Assembly: GCF_014646275.1 (NCBI RefSeq)
Contig: NZ_BMND01000028.1
Location: forward strand, 39,140-103,139
Source of the DNA: Streptomyces kronopolitis
Lineage (GTDB): Bacteria; Actinomycetota; Actinomycetes; Streptomycetales; Streptomycetaceae
DNA length: 64,000 nucleotides
Direction: 5' to 3'
Shown here: positions 34,705 to 43,135 of the stretch, piece by piece
How the letters are laid out: every line of letters begins with the position of its first letter
How positions within the stretch are numbered: the first letter of the stretch is position 1
Notes under the pieces: model-generated
Databases searched by the model: none
What the model was told of the DNA's origin: nothing
What the model saw: the letters and a program-made list of their open reading frames with translations, nothing else
Program-made: the position numbers and the translations under genes

Positions 34705-35964
34705 ATGAGACGTGACCAGGCCGACGACGGGCGGGCGCCGACGCGGGACGAGGGGCGCCGGGGCTTTCTGCGGTGCGCGGCGGGGATGGCGGGCGCGGCG
34801 GCCGCCGTGGGACTCGGCGGGGAGGCCGGCGCCGTCCCCGCGGCCCGCCCGGCGACCGCGCTGCCCGACGACCGGCAGCTGCCCGACCGGATCCCCTTCC
34901 ACGGGCAGCACCAGGCCGGCATCGTGACCCCGCAGCAGCTCTTCGCCGGGTTCGTCGGCTTCGATGTGCTGGCCGACAACCGGGAGCGGCTGACCGAGCT
35001 GTTCCAGCGGCTCACCCATCGGACCCGCACCCTGGTGGCGGGGGTGAAGCCGCGGGACGAGCAGGTGGCCAAGGAGGCCCCGACGCCCGACTCGCTGACC
35101 ATCACCCTCGGCGTCGGCGCCTCCCTGTTCGACGACCGGTTCGGTCTCTCGGGACACAAGCCCCGGCATCTCAAGGCCATGCCGCCCTTCCCCGACGACC
35201 GGCTGGAGCCGGCCCGCTGCCACGGCGATCTGTCGCTGCAGATCTGCGCCCAGCACCCCGACGCGATCGTCCACGTGCTGCGCGATCTGACCCGCGAGAC
35301 GGAGGGGCTGCTGCGGCCCCGCTGGCGCGCGGACGCCTTCCTCAACCCCTCGCGGCCCTCGGGGTCGCCCCGTACGTTCATCGGCTTCAAGGACGGGATC
35401 GTCAACCCGGACACCGGATCGGCGCGGGAGATGGACCGGCTGATGTGGGTGACCCCGCCCTGCGGCGAGCCGGAGTGGGCCCTGGGCGGCAGCTACCAGG
35501 TGCTGCGGCTGATCCGCTTCCACATCGAGAAGTGGGACAAGCTGCCGGTGACCCGCCAGGAGCGGATCTTCGGCCGCCACAAGGCGAGCGGTGCTCCGCT
35601 GGACGGCAAGAACGAGTCGGACGTACCGCGCTACCGCGACGATCCGAACGGCGAGAAGATCCCGCTCGACTCCCACATCCGGCTGGCCAATCCCCGCACC
35701 GAGAAGACCGACAACTCCCGCTTCCTGCGCCGCAGTTACAACTACGACGCCGGCTTCGACCGCAGCGGGAAGATGGACCTCGGGCTGGTCTTCTGCGGCT
35801 ACCAGCAAAACCCGCAGCGGCAGTTCGCGACGGTGCAGCGGCGGCTGCGGCACGAGCCGCTGTCCGAGTTCGTCACCCCGATCGGCGGCGGCTACTTCTT
35901 CAACCTGCCCGGGGTGCGGGACGCCAACGACTGGTTCGGCTCCCGGCTGCTGGAGAAGGCCTGA
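34705..35964 (+). CDS. efeB: Tat-exported DyP-type haem peroxidase (EfeB/deferrochelatase family)
   Basis: The 419-aa protein has a twin-arginine signal (RRGFLRCAAGMAGAAAAVGL, residues ~18-38) and then the dye-decolorising peroxidase fold. The conserved motif is FIGFKDGIVNPD, where the catalytic Asp sits. The proximal haem-ligand region is HIRLANPRTEKTDNSRFLRR, and GGGYFFNLPG closes the fold. EfeB works with EfeU/EfeO in ferrous iron uptake, but neither partner is adjacent. This copy could instead act as a stand-alone extracytoplasmic peroxidase. ATG at 34705 has AGGA about 10 nt upstream. Confidence 0.92.
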   Translation: MRRDQADDGRAPTRDEGRRGFLRCAAGMAGAAAAVGLGGEAGAVPAARPATALPDDRQLPDRIPFHGQHQAGIVTPQQLFAGFVGFDVLADNRERLTELFQRLTHRTRTLVAGVKPRDEQVAKEAPTPDSLTITLGVGASLFDDRFGLSGHKPRHLKAMPPFPDDRLEPARCHGDLSLQICAQHPDAIVHVLRDLTRETEGLLRPRWRADAFLNPSRPSGSPRTFIGFKDGIVNPDTGSAREMDRLMWVTPPCGEPEWALGGSYQVLRLIRFHIEKWDKLPVTRQERIFGRHKASGAPLDGKNESDVPRYRDDPNGEKIPLDSHIRLANPRTEKTDNSRFLRRSYNYDAGFDRSGKMDLGLVFCGYQQNPQRQFATVQRRLRHEPLSEFVTPIGGGYFFNLPGVRDANDWFGSRLLEKA

Positions 35965-35968
35965 GCGA

Positions 35969-36019
35969 CACGGAGGGCGGTGCCCCGGCGGCTGTGACGC
36001 CGGGGCACCGCCCTCCGTG
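35969..36019. terminator. Perfect 22-bp hairpin, bidirectional terminator
   Basis: Left arm 35969-35990 and right arm 35998-36019 pair without mismatch around a 7-nt loop. It lies between the convergent stops of the DyP peroxidase and hypE and would end both transcripts. Confidence 0.92.
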
Positions 36020-36028
36020 GTAGCCGCC

Positions 36029-37138
36029 TCAGCAGATCCGCGGCAGCTGCTCACCCAGCGGCAGATCGACGACCCGGGTCCCGCCCAGCGGGGTACGGGC
36101 GACGACCATGCCGGGGTGGGTCTCGACGGTCTCGCCGATGACCGCGGCGCCGGCGCCCAGCGGGTGCGCACGCATCGCGTCCAGCACCGCGTCGGCATGA
36201 GCGCGCGGGACGAACGCCACGAGCTTGCCCTCGTTGGCGACGTACATCGGGTCCAGGCCGAGGATCGCGCAGGCGTTGGCGACGGCCGCCGGGACGGGAA
36301 CGGCGCGTTCCTCGATGACGACGCCGGTGCAGGAGGCGGTGGCGATCTCGCACAGGGCCGCGGCCAGTCCGCCCCGGGTGGGGTCGCGCAGTACGTGCAG
36401 ATCGGGCGTGACCGCGAGCATGGACTCGACGAGGCCGCCGAGCGCCGCGCAGTCGCTCTCGATCTCCACGCCGAACTCCAGGCCCTCCCGCACGCTCATG
36501 ATGGCCACGCCGTGCAGGCCGATGTCACCGCTGACGATCACCACATCGCCGGGGACGACCCGCTGCGGCCGCAGATCGACGCCCGCCGGGATCAGCCCGA
36601 TACCGGCGGTGTTGAGGTAGACGCCGTCGCCGTGACCGGACTCGACGACCTTGGTGTCGCCGGTAGCCACCTCGACACCGGCCGCCCGCGCGGCCGCGCC
36701 CATGGCATCGGCGACCCCGGCGACCACCGGCATCTCGACGCCTTCCTCCAGGATGAAGCCGCAGGAGAGATAGGCGGCCCTGGCGCCGCACATGGCGAGG
36801 TCGTTGACCGTGCCGTTGACGGCGAGGTCGCCGATGCAGCCGCCCGGGAAGAACAGCGGCCGCACCACGTAGGAGTCGGTGGAGAACGCCAGGCGTACGC
36901 CACCGAGGGAGACGGCCGCGGCGTCGCCGAGCTGGGCGAGGATCTCGCCGCCGAAGGCCGGGGCGAAGATCTGCTGGACGAGTTCGGCGGACAGCGCGCC
37001 GCCGCCGCCGTGTCCCATCACGACCCGGGGCTGGTCGCGGACCGGGGTGGGACAGGTCCAGCCGGAGATGTCGACGGTGGGCAGGCCGCGCTCGGCCGGG
37101 GTGGGGGCTCCGTGGGCGGATCGGGTGGTGTCAGGCAA
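36029..37138 (-). CDS. hypE: HypE, hydrogenase carbamoyl dehydratase
   Basis: The 369-aa protein belongs to the PurM-like family. It dehydrates the thiocarbamoyl group placed on its C-terminal Cys to give the cyanide ligands of the [NiFe] centre. The terminus is exactly ...PRIC, with the acceptor Cys369. Nucleotide-binding features are MGHGGGG, STDSYVVRPLFFPGG and NGTVNDLAMCGA. The TTG at 37138 is chosen because it has AGGAGG 9 nt upstream and overlaps the hypD stop by 8 nt; the open frame upstream is low-complexity. It is the last gene of the hydrogenase locus, followed by a perfect terminator hairpin. Confidence 0.95.
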   Translation of the reverse strand: MPDTTRSAHGAPTPAERGLPTVDISGWTCPTPVRDQPRVVMGHGGGGALSAELVQQIFAPAFGGEILAQLGDAAAVSLGGVRLAFSTDSYVVRPLFFPGGCIGDLAVNGTVNDLAMCGARAAYLSCGFILEEGVEMPVVAGVADAMGAAARAAGVEVATGDTKVVESGHGDGVYLNTAGIGLIPAGVDLRPQRVVPGDVVIVSGDIGLHGVAIMSVREGLEFGVEIESDCAALGGLVESMLAVTPDLHVLRDPTRGGLAAALCEIATASCTGVVIEERAVPVPAAVANACAILGLDPMYVANEGKLVAFVPRAHADAVLDAMRAHPLGAGAAVIGETVETHPGMVVARTPLGGTRVVDLPLGEQLPRIC

Positions 37139-38255
37139 CGGGGCTCGCCTCCTGCGGGGTGGACGGGATGCCGAGTCGGCGGTAGAGGTAGTACGCGGCG
37201 CAGGCCCCTTCGCTGGAGACCATGGTGGCGCCGAGCGGGCTGCGCGGGGTGCAGGTGGCGCCGAAGGCCTCGCACTCATGCGGCTTGATCAGCCCCTGGA
37301 GGACCTCCCCGCTGCGGCAGGCGGCGGGCTCGCGGGTGGTGATGCCGTCGACGGAGAAGCGGTACTCGGCGTCGTAGTCGCGGTAGCGCTCCGACAGCCG
37401 CCAGCCGCTGGCCGGGATGGTGCCGATGCCGCGCCAGGCGCGGTCGGTGACCTCGAAGACATCGGCGAGCATGGCCTGGGCCGCCGGGTTGCCCTCGGGG
37501 CGTACCGCGCGCGGATAGGCGTTCTCGACGGTGTGCTCGCCGCGCTCCAGCTGCCGCACGGTGCGGCGGATGCCCTCCAGGATGTCCAGCGGCTCGAAGC
37601 CGGTCACCACGATCGGCACCTTGAACCGTTCGGCCAGCTCCGGGTACTCCTGGACGCCCATCACGCTGCACACATGGCCGGCGGCCAGGAAGGCCTGGAC
37701 CCGGCAGCTGGGCGAGGTCATGATCGCCTCGATGGCGGGCGGCACCCGGACGTGCGAGACCAGCATGCTGAAGTTGGGGATGCCGAGCCTGCGGGCCTGA
37801 TGGACCGTCATGGCGTTGGGCGGTGCGGTGGTCTCGAAGCCGATGCCGAAGAACACCACCTCGCGGTGCGGATTCTGCTGGGCGATCTTCAGGGCGTCGA
37901 GCGGCGAGTAGACGACGCGCACGTCGCCACCGTGGCTGCGCACCTGGAACAGATCGCGGTCGCTGCCGGGCACCCGGAGCATGTCGCCGAAGGAGCAGAA
38001 GATCACGTCGGGGCGGGAGGCGATCTCCAGCGCCTTGTCGATGACCTCCAGCGGTGTCACACACACCGGGCAGCCCGGTCCGTGGATCAACTCCACGTTG
38101 TCGGGCAGCAGTTGGTCGATGCCGTGCCGGATGATGGTGTGAGTCTGGCCGCCGCAGACCTCCATCAGGGCCCAGGGCCGGGTCACCGTGTCCCGGATGT
38201 CGTCGAGCAGCCGGCGGGCCAGCTCCGGATCCTGGAATTCGTCGATGTACTTCAC
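37131..38255 (-). CDS. hypD: HypD, Fe(CN)2CO assembly scaffold
   Basis: The 374-aa iron-sulfur protein, with HypC, builds the Fe(CN)2CO unit. Diagnostic motifs are all present: CGGQTH near residue 35, GPGCPVCVTP near 60, GFETTAPP near 138, and the C-terminal cysteine cluster (ACRSGEVLQG, KPHECEAFGATC). The GTG start has GGAGG about 7 nt upstream. It overlaps the hypC stop (GTGA), so both are translated in a coupled way, which fits their one-to-one complex. Confidence 0.97.
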   Translation of the reverse strand: MKYIDEFQDPELARRLLDDIRDTVTRPWALMEVCGGQTHTIIRHGIDQLLPDNVELIHGPGCPVCVTPLEVIDKALEIASRPDVIFCSFGDMLRVPGSDRDLFQVRSHGGDVRVVYSPLDALKIAQQNPHREVVFFGIGFETTAPPNAMTVHQARRLGIPNFSMLVSHVRVPPAIEAIMTSPSCRVQAFLAAGHVCSVMGVQEYPELAERFKVPIVVTGFEPLDILEGIRRTVRQLERGEHTVENAYPRAVRPEGNPAAQAMLADVFEVTDRAWRGIGTIPASGWRLSERYRDYDAEYRFSVDGITTREPAACRSGEVLQGLIKPHECEAFGATCTPRSPLGATMVSSEGACAAYYLYRRLGIPSTPQEASPVA

Positions 38256-38596
38256 CGGTTCGCCTCCGTCGCGCCGTCCGCGGGCCCGGCCGCCGGTGCG
38301 CCCGCGACGACGGCCCCGTCATCGACCCGGGAAGCGGTCGCCGCCTCCCAGGGGTCGCCGAACTCCTCCTGGAGCAGGCCGAGTTCCTCGAACAGGGCGA
38401 GGGTGTGCCGGGCGGATTCCTCGTCCAGGCGCTGCAGCGCGAAGCCGACATGGACGATGGCGTACTCGCCGACCCGCAGATCGGGGACGTACTCCAGGCA
38501 CACCTCCTTGACCACCCCGCCGAAATCGACGGTGGCCATGCGGGTGCCGTCCCGTTCCTCGATGTCCAATACCTTGCCGGGTACCGCCAGGCACAT
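38252..38596 (-). CDS. hypC: HypC, hydrogenase maturation chaperone
   Basis: The 114-aa protein begins with the invariant MCLAVPGKV; Cys2 binds the iron unit and the large-subunit precursor. The core (~1-80) is a normal HypC/HupF OB-like fold with the GEYAIVHVGFALQRLDEESA segment. An Ala/Gly/Asp-rich tail of about 30 residues makes it longer than usual (75-95). GAGGAG lies upstream of the ATG. A 50-nt gap separates it from hypF, one of the few non-overlapping junctions in the locus. Confidence 0.96.
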   Translation of the reverse strand: MCLAVPGKVLDIEERDGTRMATVDFGGVVKEVCLEYVPDLRVGEYAIVHVGFALQRLDEESARHTLALFEELGLLQEEFGDPWEAATASRVDDGAVVAGAPAAGPADGATEANR

Positions 38597-38646
38597 GGGC
38601 CTCTCCTCGTCGTGGGTGCGTTGCGTCTGCCTCGTCGGGGCACCGC

Positions 38647-41073
38647 TCAGGGCACGCCCACCCCGCCGAACACGGGGACCGTGCGGGCCGCCACGACGAC
38701 CTGGCCGAGCGCCAGTCCGCCGTCGTTGGGCGGGACGCGGCGGTGGCGCAGGACGGTGAACCCGTCGTCCCGCAGGAGGCGGGCGGTGGCCTCGGCCAGC
38801 AGGGTGTTGGCGAAGACGCCGCCGGTCAGCGCCACGGTCGTCAGGCCGCTGCGCTGCCGGGCCAGCACACAGCAGCGCCGTACGAGGTCGGCGACCGCGG
38901 TGTGGAAGCGGGCCGCGATCAGCGCCGGGGCGGTGCCCGCACGGAGGTCCTCGACGATGGCGGCGAACACCGGAGCCGGGTCGGCGACGGTGTCGGCGCC
39001 GCCCCGGTCCGCCGGTGCGTCGTGCAGCGCGAAGCTGTAGCCGGGGCCGTGGTCGTCACCCGCGCCGAGCGCCGCGGCCTCCAGGGCGACGGCGGCCTGG
39101 GCCTCGTATCCGGCGTGGTGGCAGATCCCGGCCAGGGAGGAGACGGCGTCGAAGAGCCTCCCCATGCTGGAGGTGGGCACGCAGTTGAGGTTGCGCTCCA
39201 ACTGCCGTGCCAGCAGCGGGCGTTCCTCCGGCGGGCAGGCCGCGACCGGCGGCAGGTCGGTGGCCCAGTCGAGGCCGGCGGCGCGCAGATGGGTCAGGGC
39301 CATCCGGTAGGGGCGCCGTACCGTGGCGTCGCCGCCGGGCAGCGGCACATAGGCGAGCTGCCCGAAGCGGCGGTATCCGTCGTAGTCGGCGAGCAGGATC
39401 TCACCGCCCCACACGGCGTGGTCGTCGCCGTAGCCGGTGCCGTCGAAGGCGACGCCGATGACCGGGCGGCGGTCGCCGAGGCCGTGTTCGGCCATGGCCG
39501 CGGCGATGTGCGCGTGGTGGTGCTGGACGCGCACCAGCGCCCGGCCGGCGGTGTGGCGCTCGGCCCAGCGGCCGGAGCGGTAGCCGGGATGCCGGTCGGC
39601 GGCGAGGAGTTGGGGACGCACCCCGGTGACGGTCTCCAGATGCGACGCGGCCTTCTCGAAGGCGAGTTGGGTCGCCAGGTCGTCCATGTCGCCGATGTGC
39701 GCGGACAGCCAGGCGCGGCGGCCCTCGGCGAGGCAGAGCACGTTCTTCAGGTCGCCGCCGGCCGCGAGTGCGGGCCGCACGGCCACCGGCAGCGGGACGG
39801 GGAGCGGCGCGTAGCCGCGCGAGCGGCGGACGAACAGCGGCTCCCCGTCGCTGAGTCGGACCACGGAGTCGTCGCACGGGAGGTGGATCGGCCGGTCGTG
39901 GGTCAGCCAGGCGTCCGCCAGCCGCGCCAGCCGCGTAACGGCCTCGTCGTCGTCGGTGACGATCGGTTCGCCCGCGAGGTTGCCGCTGGTCATGACGAGC
40001 AGCCGGGGGCCGGGCGGGTCGCCGGGCAGGCCGAGCAGCAGATGGTGCAGCGGGGTGTAGGGCAGCATGACGCCGAGGTCGGGGCTGCCGGGGGCGACGG
40101 CGGCCGAGAGCGCGGGCGCGCCGGGCGGCGGGGCGGGGTGCGGGGCGCGGCGCAGCAGCACGATGGGGCGCGCCGGCCCGGTCAGCAGCGCGCGCTCCTC
40201 GTCCCGCAGCCGCACCAGGTGTGCGATGTCGTCGAGTTGACGGGCCATCAGGGCGAAGGGCTTGTCGCCGCGGGACTTGCGGCGGCGCAGTGTGCTGACG
40301 GCGGTGTCGTCGGCGGCGTCGCAGACCAGGTGGTAGCCGCCGAGGCCCTTCACGGCCACGATCGCGCCGTCGGCGAGCAGCCGGCGGGCGTCGGCGACCG
40401 GGTCGGGGCCGGGCGCCGGGTGCGGCGGGCGGGTGCGGTCGTCGGGGTCCGCGGTCAGCAGCCGCAGCCGGGGGCCGCAGTCGTGGCAGGCGATGGGCTG
40501 GGCGTGGAACCGCCGGTCGGTCGGATCCGCGTACTCGCGCGCGCAGCGGGCGCACATCGGGAAGCGGGCCATGGTCGTGTGGGCCCGGTCGTAGGGCACC
40601 GCGGTGACGATGGTGAAGCGCGGCCCGCAGTGCGTACAGGTGAGGAAGGGGTGCCGGTGGCGGCGGTCGGCCGGGTCGGTCAGCTCGGCGAGGCAGGCGT
40701 CGCAGGTGGCGGCGTCCGGCGAGACCAGGGTGCGCGAGGGTCCGTCGGCGCGGGAGGGCAGGATCCGGAACCCGGTGCCGCCGACCACCGCGAGGTCCGT
40801 GCCGTCGACGGCCTCCACCACTGCCAGCGGGGGCGCCTCGGTGCCGAGCCGTTCCGTGAAGCGGGCGAGCGCGGCGGGGGCGCCCTCGACCTCGGCGACC
40901 ACGCCGTCACCGGTGTTGGTGACATGGCCCGTCAGACCCAGCTCGGTGGCGAGGGTGTGGACGAACGGGCGGAAGCCCACGCCCTGGACGACGCCGCGCA
41001 CGGTGATCCGGCGGCGGGCGGCGGCTGCCGCGGGGGCCGCGGCGAGGGCCCCGTCGACCTGCCCTGTGGTCAT
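38647..41073 (-). CDS. hypF: HypF, carbamoyltransferase
   Basis: The 808-aa protein makes the carbamoyl group used for CN ligands. Domain order is complete: acylphosphatase (~22-110, ITVRGVVQGVGFRPFVH), two zinc fingers (~122-205, CDACLAELTD...CTHCG and MCARCAREYAD...CHDCG), YrdC-like (~215-400, AVKGLGGYHLVCDA), and a Kae1-like carbamoyltransferase domain with VQHHHAHIAAAMAEHG. The ATG at 41073 overlaps the hypB stop by 4 nt. The much longer open frame upstream is the opposite-frame shadow of hypB and hypA. Confidence 0.97.
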   Translation of the reverse strand: MTTGQVDGALAAAPAAAAARRRITVRGVVQGVGFRPFVHTLATELGLTGHVTNTGDGVVAEVEGAPAALARFTERLGTEAPPLAVVEAVDGTDLAVVGGTGFRILPSRADGPSRTLVSPDAATCDACLAELTDPADRRHRHPFLTCTHCGPRFTIVTAVPYDRAHTTMARFPMCARCAREYADPTDRRFHAQPIACHDCGPRLRLLTADPDDRTRPPHPAPGPDPVADARRLLADGAIVAVKGLGGYHLVCDAADDTAVSTLRRRKSRGDKPFALMARQLDDIAHLVRLRDEERALLTGPARPIVLLRRAPHPAPPPGAPALSAAVAPGSPDLGVMLPYTPLHHLLLGLPGDPPGPRLLVMTSGNLAGEPIVTDDDEAVTRLARLADAWLTHDRPIHLPCDDSVVRLSDGEPLFVRRSRGYAPLPVPLPVAVRPALAAGGDLKNVLCLAEGRRAWLSAHIGDMDDLATQLAFEKAASHLETVTGVRPQLLAADRHPGYRSGRWAERHTAGRALVRVQHHHAHIAAAMAEHGLGDRRPVIGVAFDGTGYGDDHAVWGGEILLADYDGYRRFGQLAYVPLPGGDATVRRPYRMALTHLRAAGLDWATDLPPVAACPPEERPLLARQLERNLNCVPTSSMGRLFDAVSSLAGICHHAGYEAQAAVALEAAALGAGDDHGPGYSFALHDAPADRGGADTVADPAPVFAAIVEDLRAGTAPALIAARFHTAVADLVRRCCVLARQRSGLTTVALTGGVFANTLLAEATARLLRDDGFTVLRHRRVPPNDGGLALGQVVVAARTVPVFGGVGVP

Positions 41074-41963
41074 GAGCGGCTCGACGCCACGGTGTCGGAG
41101 CCGGTCGGGTGCGGATGGCCGCCGGGTGTCCGCGGTGCGTGGCTGTGCTCGCCGTCGTGGGCGTGCTCGTCGTGGGTGTGGCCGCCGTCGTGGGGGTGCT
41201 CGTGCGGATGGCCGCCGTCGTGGGGGTGGCCCGCCTCGTACGGCCGGCCGTCCTCGACGTCGTGCACATGGTGGGACGTGCGGGTCATGACCGGGATGTG
41301 GACCGGCGCCCCGTCGCGCGCCGCCAGCGCCCGGTCCAGCAGCACCCCGCCGCCGGTGCCGCCGCGGGCCGAGGTGAGCACGACCTCGACACCGGGGTTG
41401 ATGCGTTCGACGTTGGCGCGGAACTCCGCCTCGTCGAAGGAGACCGCGTCGGCGATGTCCATCTTGGTGACCACGACCAGATGGGCGAGTCCGAAGGCGG
41501 TGGGGTACTTCAGCGGTTTGTCCTCGCCCTCGGTGACCGACGCCAGCACGACGCGCAGCGTCTCGCCCAGGTCGTAGGAGGCCGGGCAGACCAGGTTGCC
41601 GACGTTCTCGATGAACAGCAGCCGGGTGTCGGCGGGCAGCCAGCCGTGCAGGTGCCCGCCCAGCATCTCCGCCTCGAGGTGGCACAGCCCGTCGGTGAGC
41701 ACCTGTTTGACGGGGACCCGGGAGCGGGCCAGCCGTACCGCGTCGTTCTCCGTCGCGAGATCGGCGGTGAGTGCGGCGACCGGGATGTGGCGGCTGCGGG
41801 CGAGGGTGAGTTCCCCCTCCAGCAGGGCGGTCTTGCCGCTGCCGGGGCTGGAGAGCAGATTGACCAGCGCGGTGCCGCGGGCGGCGAGGTCCTCGCGCAG
41901 GGTGTGGGCGCAGGCGTCGTTCTTGGCGAGGACCGCCTGTTGCAGGTCGACGACACGGCACAT
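41070..41963 (-). CDS. hypB: HypB, GTPase for nickel insertion, with C-terminal His tail
   Basis: The protein is 297 aa. The P-loop is SSPGSGKT (38-45). The conserved metal-site Cys94-His95 (DGLCHLEAEM) and Cys126 (GNLVCPASYD) are present, with the G4-type VVTKMDIAD near 164-172. The N-terminal CxxCGC nickel motif is absent. Instead a His-rich tail (residues ~231-285, 17 His, e.g. GHPHDGGHPHEHPHDGGHTH) lies at the C-terminus, whereas in most HypB proteins the His stretch is N-terminal. It would store or deliver Ni2+. AGGAG lies about 9 nt upstream of the ATG. The stop overlaps hypF (ATGA). Confidence 0.97.
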   Translation of the reverse strand: MCRVVDLQQAVLAKNDACAHTLREDLAARGTALVNLLSSPGSGKTALLEGELTLARSRHIPVAALTADLATENDAVRLARSRVPVKQVLTDGLCHLEAEMLGGHLHGWLPADTRLLFIENVGNLVCPASYDLGETLRVVLASVTEGEDKPLKYPTAFGLAHLVVVTKMDIADAVSFDEAEFRANVERINPGVEVVLTSARGGTGGGVLLDRALAARDGAPVHIPVMTRTSHHVHDVEDGRPYEAGHPHDGGHPHEHPHDGGHTHDEHAHDGEHSHAPRTPGGHPHPTGSDTVASSRS

Positions 41964-41966
41964 GGT

Positions 41967-42347
41967 TCAGCGCTCCTCGTGAGTCGGTGGGTGTGCCGGG
42001 GCGTCGTTCCAGCACACGCTGACGATCTGCAGTTCCCGGCCGGAGAGCAGCTCGGCGCTCGCCCCGCCACAGCCCGGACAGCTCAGCCGCGGGGGCATGC
42101 CCACCGGCCAGGTGTCGGCGCAGGGGCCGCAGCGGGCGCGCGCGGGCACGGGCTCGGTGACCAGTTCCGCGCCCTCCAGCACGGTTCCGGCACAGGCGAG
42201 GGAGAAGGAGAAGGCCAGCGCGTCGGAGACCACGCCGGCCAGTTCGCCGACCTGCAGCCGCACGCTGTGGACCGTGCCGGCCCCGTCCGGCCGGTCGGCG
42301 CCGGCGACCTGGTCCACGACCGCAAGCGCGATGGACATCTCGTGCAT
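41967..42347 (-). CDS. hypA: HypA, nickel metallochaperone
   Basis: The 126-aa protein starts with the nickel-binding MHEMSIALAVVD. The zinc site has two pairs: CGPCADTW (near 70) and CPGCGG (near 94). ATG at 42347 is chosen because His2 and Glu3 must be N-terminal; the frame is open a little further. It delivers nickel with HypB, whose start is 3 nt downstream. It begins the maturation half of the locus. Confidence 0.96.
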   Translation of the reverse strand: MHEMSIALAVVDQVAGADRPDGAGTVHSVRLQVGELAGVVSDALAFSFSLACAGTVLEGAELVTEPVPARARCGPCADTWPVGMPPRLSCPGCGGASAELLSGRELQIVSVCWNDAPAHPPTHEER

Positions 42348-42473
42348 CGGTCCCTCTCTGGTACGGGGACGACCGGGGCTGCTCGGCTTCATTAGACGGC
42401 GCGTCCAGAGGCCGGCCGGGGTGCCTCGCCGGGCGGCGCTGTGGCGTACACCGTTCGGTGCAGCGCCGCCCGG

Positions 42474-42578
42474 TCACATGGCGCGCATCCGCATGTAGCG
42501 CTTGATGTCGGGGAGTACGGCCCTCATGACGACGGCGAGCGCGGCGGCGAGCACCCCGCTCATGGCGAGCTTCAGCAT
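42474..42578 (-). CDS. 34-aa small protein, DUF6893-like, in hydrogenase locus
   Basis: The peptide is MLKLAMSGVLAAALAVVMRA followed by VLPDIKRYMRMRAM. It has a hydrophobic helix of about 18 residues and then a basic amphipathic end, so a membrane-associated micropeptide is likely. The ATG overlaps the endopeptidase stop by 7 nt and is preceded by GAGAGGAA about 8 nt upstream. Position and sequence fit the small DUF6893 family found in Streptomyces hydrogenase loci; that link is from memory. Function unknown. Confidence 0.75.
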   Translation of the reverse strand: MLKLAMSGVLAAALAVVMRAVLPDIKRYMRMRAM

Positions 42579-43135
42579 GGTGTCGAGTTCCTCTCACTGG
42601 TGTGCGGTCCGGCGGCCGACGGGGTGGGCTCCGCGGCGCCGACGAGTTGCAGGATCAGTGCCACGGCCTCGTCGACCGCGGCGGCGACCGGTGCGCTGAG
42701 CCCCATGCCCTCGGCGACCTCGGCGGGTTCGCAGCCGACGACCAGCACCCGGTCCGGGCGCCGGCCGCCGGTGCCCGCGCTGAGCGTGTCGAGCAGCGCG
42801 AGCACGGTGTCGGGGGTCATGTGGTGGCCGTCGAGCGCGGTGGTCTGCGGGCGGGCGGTGGCCGGGTCGGTGGCGTCGAGGAGGTGGACGGTGCCGGGCT
42901 CGCCGCCGCGGGCGGCGGCGTCCACCAGGAGCACCGTGTGGTAGCCGTCGAGCATCCGGTAGGCGAGGTGGACGCCGCGGACGCCGATGTCGACGACCTC
43001 GACGCCCTCGGGGAGTTCGTGCTCCCCGAGCCGCCGGACGGCCTCGACGCCGAAGCCGTCGTCGCCGAGGAAGATGTTGCCGACGCCGGCGATCAGCGTC
43101 TTGACGGGCGGCTTGCCGGCCGCGTTCGCGCTCAC
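42572..43135 (-). CDS. [NiFe] hydrogenase maturation endopeptidase
   Basis: The 187-aa protein is an M52/HyaD-HoxM-type protease. It trims the C-terminal extension of the large subunit after nickel insertion. The nickel-binding acidic residues lie in GVGNIFLGDDGFGVE (the first Asp/Glu near residue 23-28) and VDIGVRG (near 48-54), and LLVDAAARGG follows. The GTG at 43135 overlaps the preceding stop (GTGA). Its expected substrate, the large subunit, ends 23 residues after DPCLPCGVH. Confidence 0.93.
   Translation of the reverse strand: MSANAAGKPPVKTLIAGVGNIFLGDDGFGVEAVRRLGEHELPEGVEVVDIGVRGVHLAYRMLDGYHTVLLVDAAARGGEPGTVHLLDATDPATARPQTTALDGHHMTPDTVLALLDTLSAGTGGRRPDRVLVVGCEPAEVAEGMGLSAPVAAAVDEAVALILQLVGAAEPTPSAAGPHTSERNSTPC

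Noticed and set aside
34705..35964. Peroxidase as part of an Efe iron-uptake operon
   Set aside because: No EfeU or EfeO gene is adjacent, and the gene is followed at once by a terminator, so no operon is claimed.
41109..41290. Short GC-rich repeats that could look like a small repeat array
   Set aside because: They are codon repeats of the HypB His tail in frame, not a CRISPR or intergenic repeat.
41109..42395. Long plus-strand frame over hypA and hypB
   Set aside because: Both minus-strand genes have all diagnostic residues; the plus frame has no recognisable domain.
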